Positions 13,909 to 21,019 of a DNA stretch of 26,844 nt are shown piece by piece. Source of the stretch: CALWRM01 sp050309765. Lineage in GTDB: Bacteria; Bacillota; Clostridia; Christensenellales; UBA1750. Every line of letters starts with the position of its first letter. The stretch's first letter is position 1. The notes under the pieces are model-generated. The model made no database searches and had not been told where the DNA came from. It saw nothing but the letters and a program-made list of their open reading frames with translations. A program made the position numbers and the translations under genes. The DNA lies in NCBI GenBank assembly GCA_050309765.1, contig JBNRMU010000116.1, positions 1 through 26,844 of the forward strand, in the 5' to 3' direction.

Positions 13909-16323
13909 TTACCCCACCACGATGTTAAGCAGGCGGCCGGGGATAAAGATGAACTTGCGCACGGACTTGTCGCCGATCAAGGCCTTGATTTCCGGCATTT
14001 CCATGAAGTAGGCCTGTCCGTCGTCGCGGCCGAGGCTGGTGGGAACCATCATGCGCGATTTGAGCTTGCCGTTTATCTGCACGGCAATCTCCACCTCGTC
14101 GCGCACAAGGGCGTTTTCGTCGTACGTCGGCCAGCTCTGCTCGTGGATACAGCCCTTTTCGCCGATAAGCTGCCACATTTCTTCCGTGATGTGCGGCGCC
14201 ACGGGATACAGTAGCATGAGCAGAGTCTTGAGCTCGTCTTTGGTAATGGAGCCCTTGTCGAACACCAGGTTGACGTAGCTCATCATCTGGGCGATGGCGG
14301 TGTTGAACTTCATGCGTTCAAAGTCCTCGCCCACCTTTTTGATGGTCTGGTGGGTGTCGGCCAGCAGGTCCTTGCTGTATTCTTTGCCATTGATCATATC
14401 CTGCAAACGCCATACCCTGTCCAGGAAGCGTTTGCAGCCCCGCGCGCCCTGCGTGGACCAGGGAATGGCCTGGTCGAAGGCGCCCATGAACATCTCGTAC
14501 AGGCGGAAGGCGTCCGCGCCGATCTCCTTGACCACATCGTCGGGATTGATGACGTTGCCGCGGGACTTGGACATCTTTTCGCTGTTGGCACCCAGGATCA
14601 TGCCATGGCTGGTGCGCTTCTGATAGGGTTCGGGCACGGGCACAACGCCGATGTCATACAGGAACTTATGCCAGAAGCGGGAGTACAAAAGGTGCAAGGT
14701 GGTGTGCTCCATGCCGCCGTTGTACCAGTCCACGGGCAGCCAGTACTTCATTTCGTCCTGGCTGGCCAGCTCCTTGTCGTTGTGGGGATCGGTGTAGCGC
14801 AGGAAATACCAGGAGGAACCCGCCCACTGGGGCATGGTGTCCGTCTCGCGCTTGGCGGGGCGGCCGCACACCGGGCAGGGCACGTTCACCCAGTCCTCCA
14901 TCAGGGCCAGGGGGCTTTCGCCGGTGTCCGTTGGCATGTAGTGGTCGGTCTCGGGGAGCTTTAGGGGCAGGTCTTCCTCTTTAAGGGGCACGCAGCCGCA
15001 GTGCTCGCACCAGATGACGGGGATGGGCTCGCCCCAGTAACGCTGGCGGGAAAAGACCCAGTCGCGCAGCTTGTAGTTGATCTTGCGGGTGCCGATGCCT
15101 TCTTTTTCCAGATAGTCGATCATGGCCTTTTTAGCCTGCGCTACCTTCAGGCCGTTCAAAAAGCCGGAATTGACCAGCACGCCGTCGACGATGTCGGTGT
15201 AGGCCTCCTTGCTGATGTCGCCGCCGGCCACGACCTCGACCATGGGCAGGGAGAACTTGGTGGCAAAGGCATAGTCGCGCTCGTCGTGGGCGGGCACGGC
15301 CATGATGGCGCCGGTGCCGTAGGAGACCAGGACGTAATCGCTAACCCAGATGGGGATCTGCTTGCCGTTGACCGGATTGATGGCACAGATGCCCTCGATG
15401 GCAACGCCAGTCTTATCCTTGTTGAGCTCCGTGCGCTCAAAATCGCTCTTCTTGGCGGCCTCCGCCTGGTAGGCGCGGATGGCGTCGATGTTGGTGATCT
15501 TATCGGCCTGCTCGCGCAGCAGGGGATGCTCGGGCGATACGACCATATAGGTCGCGCCGAACAGCGTGTCGGGCCTGGTGGTGAACACGCGCAGCTTGCC
15601 CTCACAGCCGCACAGGGCAAAATCCAGTTCCGCGCCCTCGCTGCGGCCGATCCAGTTGCGCTGCTGGGTCTTGACCTTTTCGATGAAGTCCACATCGTCC
15701 AGCCCATCCAGCAGCTTTTGCGCGTATTCGGTGATCTTAAGCATCCACTGGGACTTGACGCGGCGCACCACGGGGGAGCCGCAGCGCTCGCAAACGCCGT
15801 CCACAACTTCCTCGTTGGCAAGGCCAACCTTGCAGCCGGTGCACCAGTTGATGGGCATTTCGGCCTTGTAGGCCAGGCCCTTTTCCAGCAGCTTTAAGAA
15901 GATCCACTGCGTCCAGCGGTAATAGGCGGGGTCGGTGGTGTCCACCTCGCGGGTATAGTCAAAGCCGAAGCCCAGCATCTTGAGCTGGCTGCGGAAATGG
16001 TCGATGTTCTCCTTGGTCACGATCGCCGGATGGATGTGGTTTTTGATGGCGAAGTTTTCCGTCGGCAGGCCAAAGGCGTCCCAGCCGATGGGGAAAAGGA
16101 CGTTATACCCCTCCATGCGCTTTTTTCTGCCGATGATGTCCATCGCCGTGTTGGAGCGGGGATGGCCCACGTGCAATCCCGCGCCGGAAGGATATGGAAA
16201 CTCGATCAGCGTATAATACTTGGGCTTGGAATGATCCTCGCTTGCGCAAAAGCAATGCGTTTCATCCCAAATATCCTGCCACTTTTTTTCTATCGCAGAA
16301 AAATCGTAGACCTTGTTGGCCAT
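13909..16323 (-). CDS. leuS: Leucyl-tRNA synthetase
   Basis: 804 residues, class I synthetase that charges tRNA-Leu and edits wrong amino acids. The HIGH motif is HVGH (51-54) after YPSGAGL, and KMSKS is at 583-587. The CP1 editing domain lies at about 225-420 with FTTRPDTLFGATYM (247-260) and MAVPAHDERD (341-350). A zinc-knuckle-like set is C161/C164 and C178/C181, and a second C-x2-C set is in CEHCG (439-443) and CPVCG (483-487). I start at ATG 16323 (MANKVYD). AGGGAG is 12 bases upstream, and the in-frame GTG (16347) and ATG (16335) above it have no better site. The leader is only about 35 bases, so there is no T-box riboswitch. Confidence 0.97.
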   Translation of the reverse strand: MANKVYDFSAIEKKWQDIWDETHCFCASEDHSKPKYYTLIEFPYPSGAGLHVGHPRSNTAMDIIGRKKRMEGYNVLFPIGWDAFGLPTENFAIKNHIHPAIVTKENIDHFRSQLKMLGFGFDYTREVDTTDPAYYRWTQWIFLKLLEKGLAYKAEMPINWCTGCKVGLANEEVVDGVCERCGSPVVRRVKSQWMLKITEYAQKLLDGLDDVDFIEKVKTQQRNWIGRSEGAELDFALCGCEGKLRVFTTRPDTLFGATYMVVSPEHPLLREQADKITNIDAIRAYQAEAAKKSDFERTELNKDKTGVAIEGICAINPVNGKQIPIWVSDYVLVSYGTGAIMAVPAHDERDYAFATKFSLPMVEVVAGGDISKEAYTDIVDGVLVNSGFLNGLKVAQAKKAMIDYLEKEGIGTRKINYKLRDWVFSRQRYWGEPIPVIWCEHCGCVPLKEEDLPLKLPETDHYMPTDTGESPLALMEDWVNVPCPVCGRPAKRETDTMPQWAGSSWYFLRYTDPHNDKELASQDEMKYWLPVDWYNGGMEHTTLHLLYSRFWHKFLYDIGVVPVPEPYQKRTSHGMILGANSEKMSKSRGNVINPDDVVKEIGADAFRLYEMFMGAFDQAIPWSTQGARGCKRFLDRVWRLQDMINGKEYSKDLLADTHQTIKKVGEDFERMKFNTAIAQMMSYVNLVFDKGSITKDELKTLLMLLYPVAPHITEEMWQLIGEKGCIHEQSWPTYDENALVRDEVEIAVQINGKLKSRMMVPTSLGRDDGQAYFMEMPEIKALIGDKSVRKFIFIPGRLLNIVVG

Positions 16324-16364
16324 AAGTAATTGCATCTCCCTTTCCACAGACCTTTTGAGTTTTT

Positions 16365-16393
16365 ATTTTATGCCAAATCCAGCCCTTTGTCAA
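16365..16393 (-). promoter_or_regulatory. Sigma-A promoter of leuS
   Basis: On the minus strand TTGACA (16388-16393) is a perfect -35, followed by a 17-base spacer and TAAAAT (16365-16370). The -35 directly touches the -35 of the divergent promoter at 16394-16422. Confidence 0.85.
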
Positions 16394-16422
16394 TTGCAGG
16401 CTTACCCCGCCTATGGTATGAT
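16394..16422 (+). promoter_or_regulatory. Sigma-A promoter of the epimerase-like gene
   Basis: TTGCAG (16394-16399), a 17-base spacer and TATGAT (16417-16422). The start codon is 40 bases further on. It is back to back with the leuS promoter with no base between the -35 boxes. Confidence 0.75.
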
Positions 16423-16461
16423 ATACATGCATTCTAAATTGTAAGGGAGGTCCATTTTTCT

Positions 16462-17400
16462 ATGAGCAAGTATCGCGCGTATGAACAGCCCCTGGGTCGC
16501 ATGGATAAGCAGATCGTGCTGGAAAGCGACTGCTGCCAGATCATGATCAACCCTGCCGCCGGTTTTAATCTATATTCCGCCATCTACAAGAACCGCCAGA
16601 TGCTGATGCCCACCAACAACATCACAAACCCCGGCGCCGGGGCCGGCGTGCCCATCCTCTTCCCCACCCCCAACCGCACCCGCGAGTGCAAGTACTCCTT
16701 CGGCGGGCACGACTGCTTTTTGCAGAAAAACGGCGAGGCCCGCTATCTGCACGGCTTGATGCTGGACGAGCGCTTCAACTACGAGTGCGGCGCGGACGAA
16801 AACGGCGCCTGGGCCAAGGGCTGGGCTTCCATCATCCCGGCCATGGGCTGCTTTGCCAGCTATCCCTTCCCCTGCACCCTGACCATCCTGTACACCTTAA
16901 ACGCCGACGGCCTGCGTCTGACCTACACCGTCAAAAACGACGGCGAGGAGACCCTGCCCTACGGCTTTGCCATCCATCCCTACTTCAACAAGTTCGGCCA
17001 GCCCGATAAGGTCACCATCCAGGTGCCCGCCGATGGCTATTATGAGGCCGAGGAATGCCTGCCCTCCGGCAAGATCCTGCCCGCCGAGGGCGACGCCTTT
17101 GACATCGTCAGCCGCGAGCGTCCCGTGTCCGAGCTCAGGCTCGACCACGTGTACCACAACGTGGGCACCGCCTGCATCCGCTACAAGGAGCTGGGCATAA
17201 CGCTTGAGCTTTCCGCCAGCGAGGAGTTCAAGAACATGGTCGTCTTCACCCCGCCGATGCTGGGCGGCTTCTGCCTGGAGAACCAGACCAACGCCACCGA
17301 CTACTTGAACCTTTATGCCAAGGGCATCGATACCGCCTGCATGAACACCGTCGAGCCCGGCCAGAGCAAGACCGGTTACATCCACGCCCGCATCGTGTAA
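16462..17400 (+). CDS. Aldose 1-epimerase (GalM/mutarotase)-family protein
   Basis: 312 residues of the galactose-mutarotase-like beta-sandwich family, which interconverts alpha and beta anomers of aldoses or hexose 6-phosphates. Candidate catalytic residues are the His in ARYLHGLML (about 95), the His in GFAIHPYFNK (about 170) and the Glu in GGFCLENQTN (about 270). The GVPILFPTPNR segment near 62-72 is typical of this family. There is no signal peptide, so it should be cytosolic. GGGAGG lies 11 bases before ATG 16462. It is a single-gene unit between its own promoter and a terminator, with no sugar-metabolism neighbour, so its sugar cannot be inferred. Confidence 0.88.
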   Translation: MSKYRAYEQPLGRMDKQIVLESDCCQIMINPAAGFNLYSAIYKNRQMLMPTNNITNPGAGAGVPILFPTPNRTRECKYSFGGHDCFLQKNGEARYLHGLMLDERFNYECGADENGAWAKGWASIIPAMGCFASYPFPCTLTILYTLNADGLRLTYTVKNDGEETLPYGFAIHPYFNKFGQPDKVTIQVPADGYYEAEECLPSGKILPAEGDAFDIVSRERPVSELRLDHVYHNVGTACIRYKELGITLELSASEEFKNMVVFTPPMLGGFCLENQTNATDYLNLYAKGIDTACMNTVEPGQSKTGYIHARIV

Positions 17401-17420
17401 AGCAGGCTTTGTCAACCGCA

Positions 17421-17455
17421 GGACCGGTCCCCGTTTCAGGGGCCGGTCCTTTTTT
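17421..17455 (+). terminator. Rho-independent terminator of the epimerase-like gene
   Basis: GGACCGG-T-CCCC pairs with GGGG-CCGGTCC (11 bp with one bulged T) around GTTTCA, and a run of six T follows. It starts 20 bases after the stop codon. Confidence 0.92.
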
Positions 17456-17456
17456 G

Positions 17457-17475
17457 ACTTTTCGTATAGAAAAGT
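17457..17475 (+). repeat. Small AT-rich hairpin after the terminator
   Basis: ACTTTTC and GAAAAGT form a perfect 7-bp stem around GTATA, followed shortly by CATTTTTCTC. It may be a back-up terminator in the space before trkA; the stem is AT-rich and weak. Confidence 0.35.
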
Positions 17476-17521
17476 GTCATTTTTCTCATAAACACTTAAC
17501 CCGCTTTCCCCCTGTTCGGCC

Positions 17522-17550
17522 TTGAATTCATCGGCAAAGAAGCATATACT
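17522..17550 (+). promoter_or_regulatory. Sigma-A promoter of trkA-trkH
   Basis: TTGAAT (17522-17527) and TATACT (17545-17550) are exactly 17 bases apart. The expected start near 17557 leaves a leader of about 47 bases that is almost filled by the hairpins at 17564-17590. Confidence 0.8.
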
Positions 17551-17563
17551 GTATCGAAGCGAT

Positions 17564-17590
17564 AGGGGGACAAGCCCCTTTCGGAAAGGG
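17564..17590 (+). promoter_or_regulatory. Two mutually exclusive hairpins in the trkA leader, one covering the ribosome site
   Basis: AGGGGG (17564-17569) can pair with CCCCTT (17575-17580). Alternatively CCCTTT (17576-17581) can pair with AAAGGG (17585-17590), which is the ribosome binding site of trkA. The two stems share the CCCCTT segment, so only one can form at a time: the first leaves the ribosome site free, the second hides it. The geometry is seen in the sequence; a switching role is my inference. No known riboswitch class is recognised. Confidence 0.45.
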
Positions 17591-17603
17591 AGCATCGTTT
17601 CAT

Positions 17604-18962
17604 ATGAAAGTCGTTATTGTCGGCGACGGCAATGTCGGATATACGCTGGCCGATCAATTGGTCCACGAGGGCCATGACATCGTGGTCATCAATAAAAACA
17701 AGGCGGCTGTCCGCCAGCTGACCGAACAGCTGGACGTGATGGGCGTGTGCGGCAACGGCGCCACCTTGGCCGTGCAGCGCCGCGCCGGCGTGGCGGAGAG
17801 CGACCTGCTCATCGCCGCCACCTCCGCGGACGAGATCAACCTGCTTTGCTGTATCCTGGGCAAAAAGCTCGGCTGTCCCAATACCATCGCCCGCGTGCGC
17901 AATCCTGAATATGTCGATCAAATGTACCTTTTGCGCGACGAGCTGGGCCTTAGCATGACGATCAATCCGGAGCTTTCCGCTGCCCGCGAAATCAGCCGCC
18001 TTCTGCGTTACCCAAGCTTCTTGCGCCGCGAGGCCTTTGCCAAGGGCCGCGTGGAGATCGTGGAGATCGCCCTAAGCGAAAGCAATCCGATGGTGGGCAA
18101 ATCCCTGATGCACATCCACCAGGCTTTGGGCGTAAACGTCCTGATCTGCGCCGTGCAGCGCGGAAACGATATCTTCATTCCCTCCGGTACCTTCGTCTTG
18201 CAGGAAGGGGATCAGATTTATGTAACGGCCTCCTCCAGTAATCTGGCAAACCTGGTGCGCGCGCTGAGCCTTTCGCGCATGCGCGTGCGCAGCGCCCTGC
18301 TGGTGGGCGGTTCGCGCATCTCGGTGTATCTGGCCCAGATGCTGCTGGACGCCGGCATCTCCGTTAAAATCATCGACATCAACGAACAGCGCTGCGACGA
18401 GCTGTGCGATCTGTTGCCCAAGGCGGACATCGTCTGCGCCGACGGTACGGATAAGGAGGTTCTGCAATCCGAGGGCATCGCCAATATGGACGCTGTCGTG
18501 GCCCTGATGGACTTTGACGAGGAAAACCTTTTGCTTTCCACCTATGCAAGGCATTTGCAGGTACCAAACGTGCTGACCAAAATCAACCGCATGGAATACA
18601 TCGACATCTATCGCGACATGGGCATCGGCATCGCCATCTCGCCCAAGCTTTTGTGCGCGACGGATATCGTGCGCTATGTGCGCGCCATTCAAAACACCGG
18701 CGGCGGTTCCGCCAAGGCCGTGCATTATCTGGTCGAAGGCCGGGTAGAGGCCCTGGAATTCGTGGCCGAGCAGGGCACGAAAAACCTCGGCCATACGCTG
18801 AGCAACATCCGCCTAAAGCCCAACATCCTGATCGCCTGCATCAGCCGTCACGGCACCATCATCATCCCCAAGGGTTCGGATACGCTGGAATTGGGCGATA
18901 CCATCATCGTCGTCAGCCAGGCGCGCCATTCCATCTACGAGCTCAACGATATCTTCGCCTAA
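17604..18962 (+). CDS. trkA: Trk potassium uptake regulatory subunit TrkA
   Basis: 452 residues with the full double layout RCK_N - RCK_C - RCK_N - RCK_C. TrkA forms a cytosolic ring that gates the TrkH channel in response to nucleotides. The first Rossmann fold starts MKVVIVGDGNVGYTLA (G7-x-G9-x2-G12), the second ALLVGGSRISVYLAQ (about 231-245). In the second, the acid after strand beta-2 is present (IID258IN). In the first, the matching residue is Asn30 (VVIN) instead of the usual Asp, which normally holds the ribose of NAD(H). RCK_C domains lie at about 148-220 and 375-450. The ribosome site GGAAAGGGAG is part of a hairpin. trkH follows after 30 bases on the same strand. Confidence 0.95.
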   Translation: MKVVIVGDGNVGYTLADQLVHEGHDIVVINKNKAAVRQLTEQLDVMGVCGNGATLAVQRRAGVAESDLLIAATSADEINLLCCILGKKLGCPNTIARVRNPEYVDQMYLLRDELGLSMTINPELSAAREISRLLRYPSFLRREAFAKGRVEIVEIALSESNPMVGKSLMHIHQALGVNVLICAVQRGNDIFIPSGTFVLQEGDQIYVTASSSNLANLVRALSLSRMRVRSALLVGGSRISVYLAQMLLDAGISVKIIDINEQRCDELCDLLPKADIVCADGTDKEVLQSEGIANMDAVVALMDFDEENLLLSTYARHLQVPNVLTKINRMEYIDIYRDMGIGIAISPKLLCATDIVRYVRAIQNTGGGSAKAVHYLVEGRVEALEFVAEQGTKNLGHTLSNIRLKPNILIACISRHGTIIIPKGSDTLELGDTIIVVSQARHSIYELNDIFA

Positions 18963-18972
18963 AGCTTTCCGC

Positions 18973-18993
18973 TAAAAGGAGCATCCCCTTTTA
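18973..18993 (+). promoter_or_regulatory. Hairpin covering the trkH ribosome binding site
   Basis: TAAAAGG (18973-18979) pairs with CCTTTTA (18987-18993) around a 7-base loop. The stem contains the AAAAGGAG ribosome site and reaches the first base of the start codon. The site shares the string GGAGCATC with the trkA site (GGGAGCATC). Seven AT-rich pairs may only tune translation. Confidence 0.45.
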
Positions 18994-20450
18994 TGAACCA
19001 TCGCATGATCATCTCCATCAACTGTCTGATCCTGCGGATCCTTTCCGCCCTGATGCTGCCGGCCTTGGCCATTTCTCTGTATCAGGGTGAAACCGCCTGC
19101 GTGTATGCATTTGTGCTCACCATCGCATTCATGCTTCTGCCCTCCGTCACGCAGTTGATCCCCGGTCTCCGGCCGACGCAAAAAAACCTGTATTCCCGCG
19201 AGGGCTATGTGATCGTTGCCGAAGCCTGGGTGCTGGTTTCGCTCTTTGGCTGTCTGCCCTTTTTGCTCAGCGGCGGCATCCCCCGCTTTGTGGACGCCTT
19301 CTTTGAAACGGTTTCCGGTTTTACGACCACCGGCGCCTCCATTCTTCAAAACATCGAAGCCCTTCCAAAGGGGCTTTTGTATTGGCGCAGCTTCACCCAC
19401 TGGGTGGGCGGCATGGGCGTGCTGGTTTTTCTGCTGGCGCTGGTGCCCATGGGCCGCAACGCCGGCTATTCCATGCATCTTTTGCGCGCCGAAAGCCCTG
19501 GCCCGCAGGTGAGCAAGCTCGTGCCGCGCACCAGGCGCACGGCCATCATCCTGTACGCCATTTACATCTGCCTTACGCTTTTGCAAATCTTCTGTCTGCT
19601 GCTGGCCGGCCTGCCCGCCTTTGACGCGGTGACCACCGCCTTTGCCACGGCCGGTACGGGCGGCTTTTCCATCCATAGCGATTCCTTGGTCAGCCTTAGC
19701 CCTTCGGTGCAGGTGATCGTGACCATCTTCATGGCGCTGTTTGGCGTAAACTTCAACATCTATTATCTGGTAATCCTGCGCTCCTTTACCAAGGAGACGC
19801 TCAATGAGGAATTCAAGGCCTATTGGCTGCTGCTCATCGGCGCCACGCTGATCGTCTCGCTGAATATCCGGCATCTGTACGGCGGCTTCCTGGAGGCGCT
19901 GCGCCATTCGGCTTTCCAGGTTTCCTCCATCATGACCACCACCGGCTTTGCCAGCACCGACTTTAACCTTTGGCCGGAGCTGTCCAAGGCGATCCTCGTG
20001 CTGCTGATGATCATCGGCGCCTGTGCGGGCTCCACCGGCGGCGGCATCAAGGTGGCAAGGCTTTTGATCCTGTTCAAATACGCCCGCAACTCCATTCAAA
20101 GGATTCTGCATCCGCGCCTGGTCAAGTCCGTGCATATGGACGGCGGCCTGATCGAGCGCGAAACCGTGCGCGGCGTAAACGTGTTCATCATCTGTTATCT
20201 GTTTGTTTCGGTGTTCTCGGTGCTGCTGCTGGCCATCGACAACTTCAGCTTCGAAACCACGGTCACGGCGGTGCTTGCCTGCATCAACAACATCGGCCCC
20301 GGTCTTGATAAGGTCGGCCCGGTCGAAAATTACGCCTTTTTCTCCGATTTGAGCAAGCTGACCCTGTGCGCTGACATGTTGCTGGGCCGATTGGAGATCT
20401 TTCCCCTGATTTTCGCCTGCACGCCGTCCGTTTGGAAAAAAGCTTCGTAA
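18993..20450 (+). CDS. trkH: Trk/Ktr-type potassium uptake channel TrkH
   Basis: 485 residues, an integral membrane protein of the TrkH/KtrB superfamily made of four M1-P-M2 repeats. The four pore loops with their key glycines are visible: FTTTGAS (110-116), TAGTGGFS (219-226), TTTGFAS (315-321) and INNIGPGL (431-438). GACAGSTGGGIKVAR (342-356) is the conserved segment around the gating loop of repeat 3. The C terminus (LLGRLEIFPLI) is the usual end. It should form the potassium pathway gated by TrkA. It starts 30 bases after trkA and shares its promoter; a bidirectional terminator follows. Confidence 0.96.
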   Translation: MNHRMIISINCLILRILSALMLPALAISLYQGETACVYAFVLTIAFMLLPSVTQLIPGLRPTQKNLYSREGYVIVAEAWVLVSLFGCLPFLLSGGIPRFVDAFFETVSGFTTTGASILQNIEALPKGLLYWRSFTHWVGGMGVLVFLLALVPMGRNAGYSMHLLRAESPGPQVSKLVPRTRRTAIILYAIYICLTLLQIFCLLLAGLPAFDAVTTAFATAGTGGFSIHSDSLVSLSPSVQVIVTIFMALFGVNFNIYYLVILRSFTKETLNEEFKAYWLLLIGATLIVSLNIRHLYGGFLEALRHSAFQVSSIMTTTGFASTDFNLWPELSKAILVLLMIIGACAGSTGGGIKVARLLILFKYARNSIQRILHPRLVKSVHMDGGLIERETVRGVNVFIICYLFVSVFSVLLLAIDNFSFETTVTAVLACINNIGPGLDKVGPVENYAFFSDLSKLTLCADMLLGRLEIFPLIFACTPSVWKKAS

Positions 20451-20454
20451 AATC

Positions 20455-20490
20455 AAAAAAGCCTGTGCGTTTTGGTGCACAGGCTCCTTT
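20455..20490. terminator. Bidirectional terminator between trkH and the HTH gene
   Basis: AGCCTGTGC and GCACAGGCT form a perfect 9-bp stem around an 8-base loop. On the plus strand it is followed by CCTTTATTATT, 9 bases after the trkH stop. On the minus strand it is followed by six T, which makes it the stronger terminator in that direction. Confidence 0.85.
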
Positions 20491-20516
20491 ATTATTGTGT
20501 ATGGTCACGCGTTCAC

Positions 20517-20547
20517 AAACAAAAAACCAACACAGCAACTGTGTTGG
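20517..20547 (-). terminator. Terminator of the HTH regulator gene
   Basis: On the minus strand CCAACACAG and CTGTGTTGG (perfect 9-bp stem, 3-base loop) are followed by TTTTTTG. It lies 24 bases beyond the stop of the HTH gene and forms a tandem pair with the terminator at 20455-20490. Confidence 0.88.
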
Positions 20548-20550
20548 CCC

Positions 20551-20565
20551 TTCGTTTGAAACGAA
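20551..20565. repeat. 15-base perfect palindrome
   Basis: TTCGTTTGAAACGAA is a perfect 7+1+7 dyad between the stop of the HTH gene and its terminator. The one-base centre makes a poor RNA hairpin, so a protein binding site is a possible reading. No promoter is seen next to it. Confidence 0.35.
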
Positions 20566-20570
20566 TACGC

Positions 20571-20885
20571 TTACTCCAGATCCAGCAGCTTATTGATCGC
20601 GGGCTGAATCTTGCACAGGGAACGATAATTAGAGATGAGCTGCTTTTCCAGTTCGCTCAGTTCCCAGGGAAGCTCCTCGGTGATGCCGGATCTTTTTTGC
20701 AGGCTGGAAAGGCTGATGCCCAGGCCATTGCAGATCTTGATCACGTTTTCGAGGGAAGCGCCGCCAAGGTTGCCCGAAAGCATGGACAGCAGCGAGGAAT
20801 ACGGCATGCCGATGTGCTTGGCATAATCCTTCAGGGTGAAGCCCTTTTCCTTGATTTTGAATTTGATGAATTCTTCGCGAGTCAA
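20571..20885 (-). CDS. Small XRE-type helix-turn-helix transcriptional regulator
   Basis: 104 residues. Residues about 14-66 form an XRE/Cro-type domain: FTLKDYAKHIGMPYSSLLSM contains the two helices of the HTH, and ASLENVIKICNGLGISLSSL is the usual following part (choose-a-repressor style). The rest (67-104) is helical, with WELSELEKQLISNYRSL, and may serve dimerisation. The start is TTG 20885 with AAGGAGG ten bases upstream. It has its own sigma-A promoter and two terminators, so it is a single-gene unit. No neighbour points to its target; own-gene control through the AT-rich near-palindrome at 20954-20973 is possible. It occupies the place after recN where spoIVB-spo0A often lie. Confidence 0.88.
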   Translation of the reverse strand: MTREEFIKFKIKEKGFTLKDYAKHIGMPYSSLLSMLSGNLGGASLENVIKICNGLGISLSSLQKRSGITEELPWELSELEKQLISNYRSLCKIQPAINKLLDLE

Positions 20886-20924
20886 GACGTAACGCCCTCC
20901 TTAACTACTAAAAGGAATATAAGT

Positions 20925-20953
20925 ATCATAACACATTTGATGCACAAATTCAA
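20925..20953 (-). promoter_or_regulatory. Sigma-A promoter of the HTH gene
   Basis: On the minus strand TTGAAT (20948-20953) and TATGAT (20925-20930) are 17 bases apart. Directly upstream, 20954-20973 is a near-palindrome around CATATG flanked by TATATA arms, which could be an operator or an UP element. Confidence 0.8.
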
Positions 20954-20997
20954 GTATATACATATGTTATATATTGGTGAAATTGCATCATATACAG

Positions 20998-21019
20998 CAA
21001 AAAAAGTTAGCTTTTTTTG
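20998..21019 (-). terminator. AT-rich terminator at the recN end
   Basis: On the minus strand CAAAAAAAG and CTTTTTTTG form a 9-bp stem around CTAA, and the recN stop codon TAA lies in that loop. The seven T of the 3' arm could act as the U tract. The stem is weak, but it is the only candidate between recN and the HTH promoter. Confidence 0.5.

Noticed and set aside
16324..16461. T-box riboswitch before leuS
   Set aside because: The promoter at 16365-16393 leaves a leader of only about 35 bases, too short for a T-box, and no T-box sequence is seen.
17456..17603. Known riboswitch (for example c-di-AMP/ydaO) before trkA
   Set aside because: The leader after the promoter is about 47 bases, too short for that class, and holds only simple hairpins.
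18972..20480. 502-codon open frame on the minus strand opposite trkH
   Set aside because: It is antisense to a clear TrkH, rich in His/Gln/Gly as expected for a shadow frame, and runs through the terminator.
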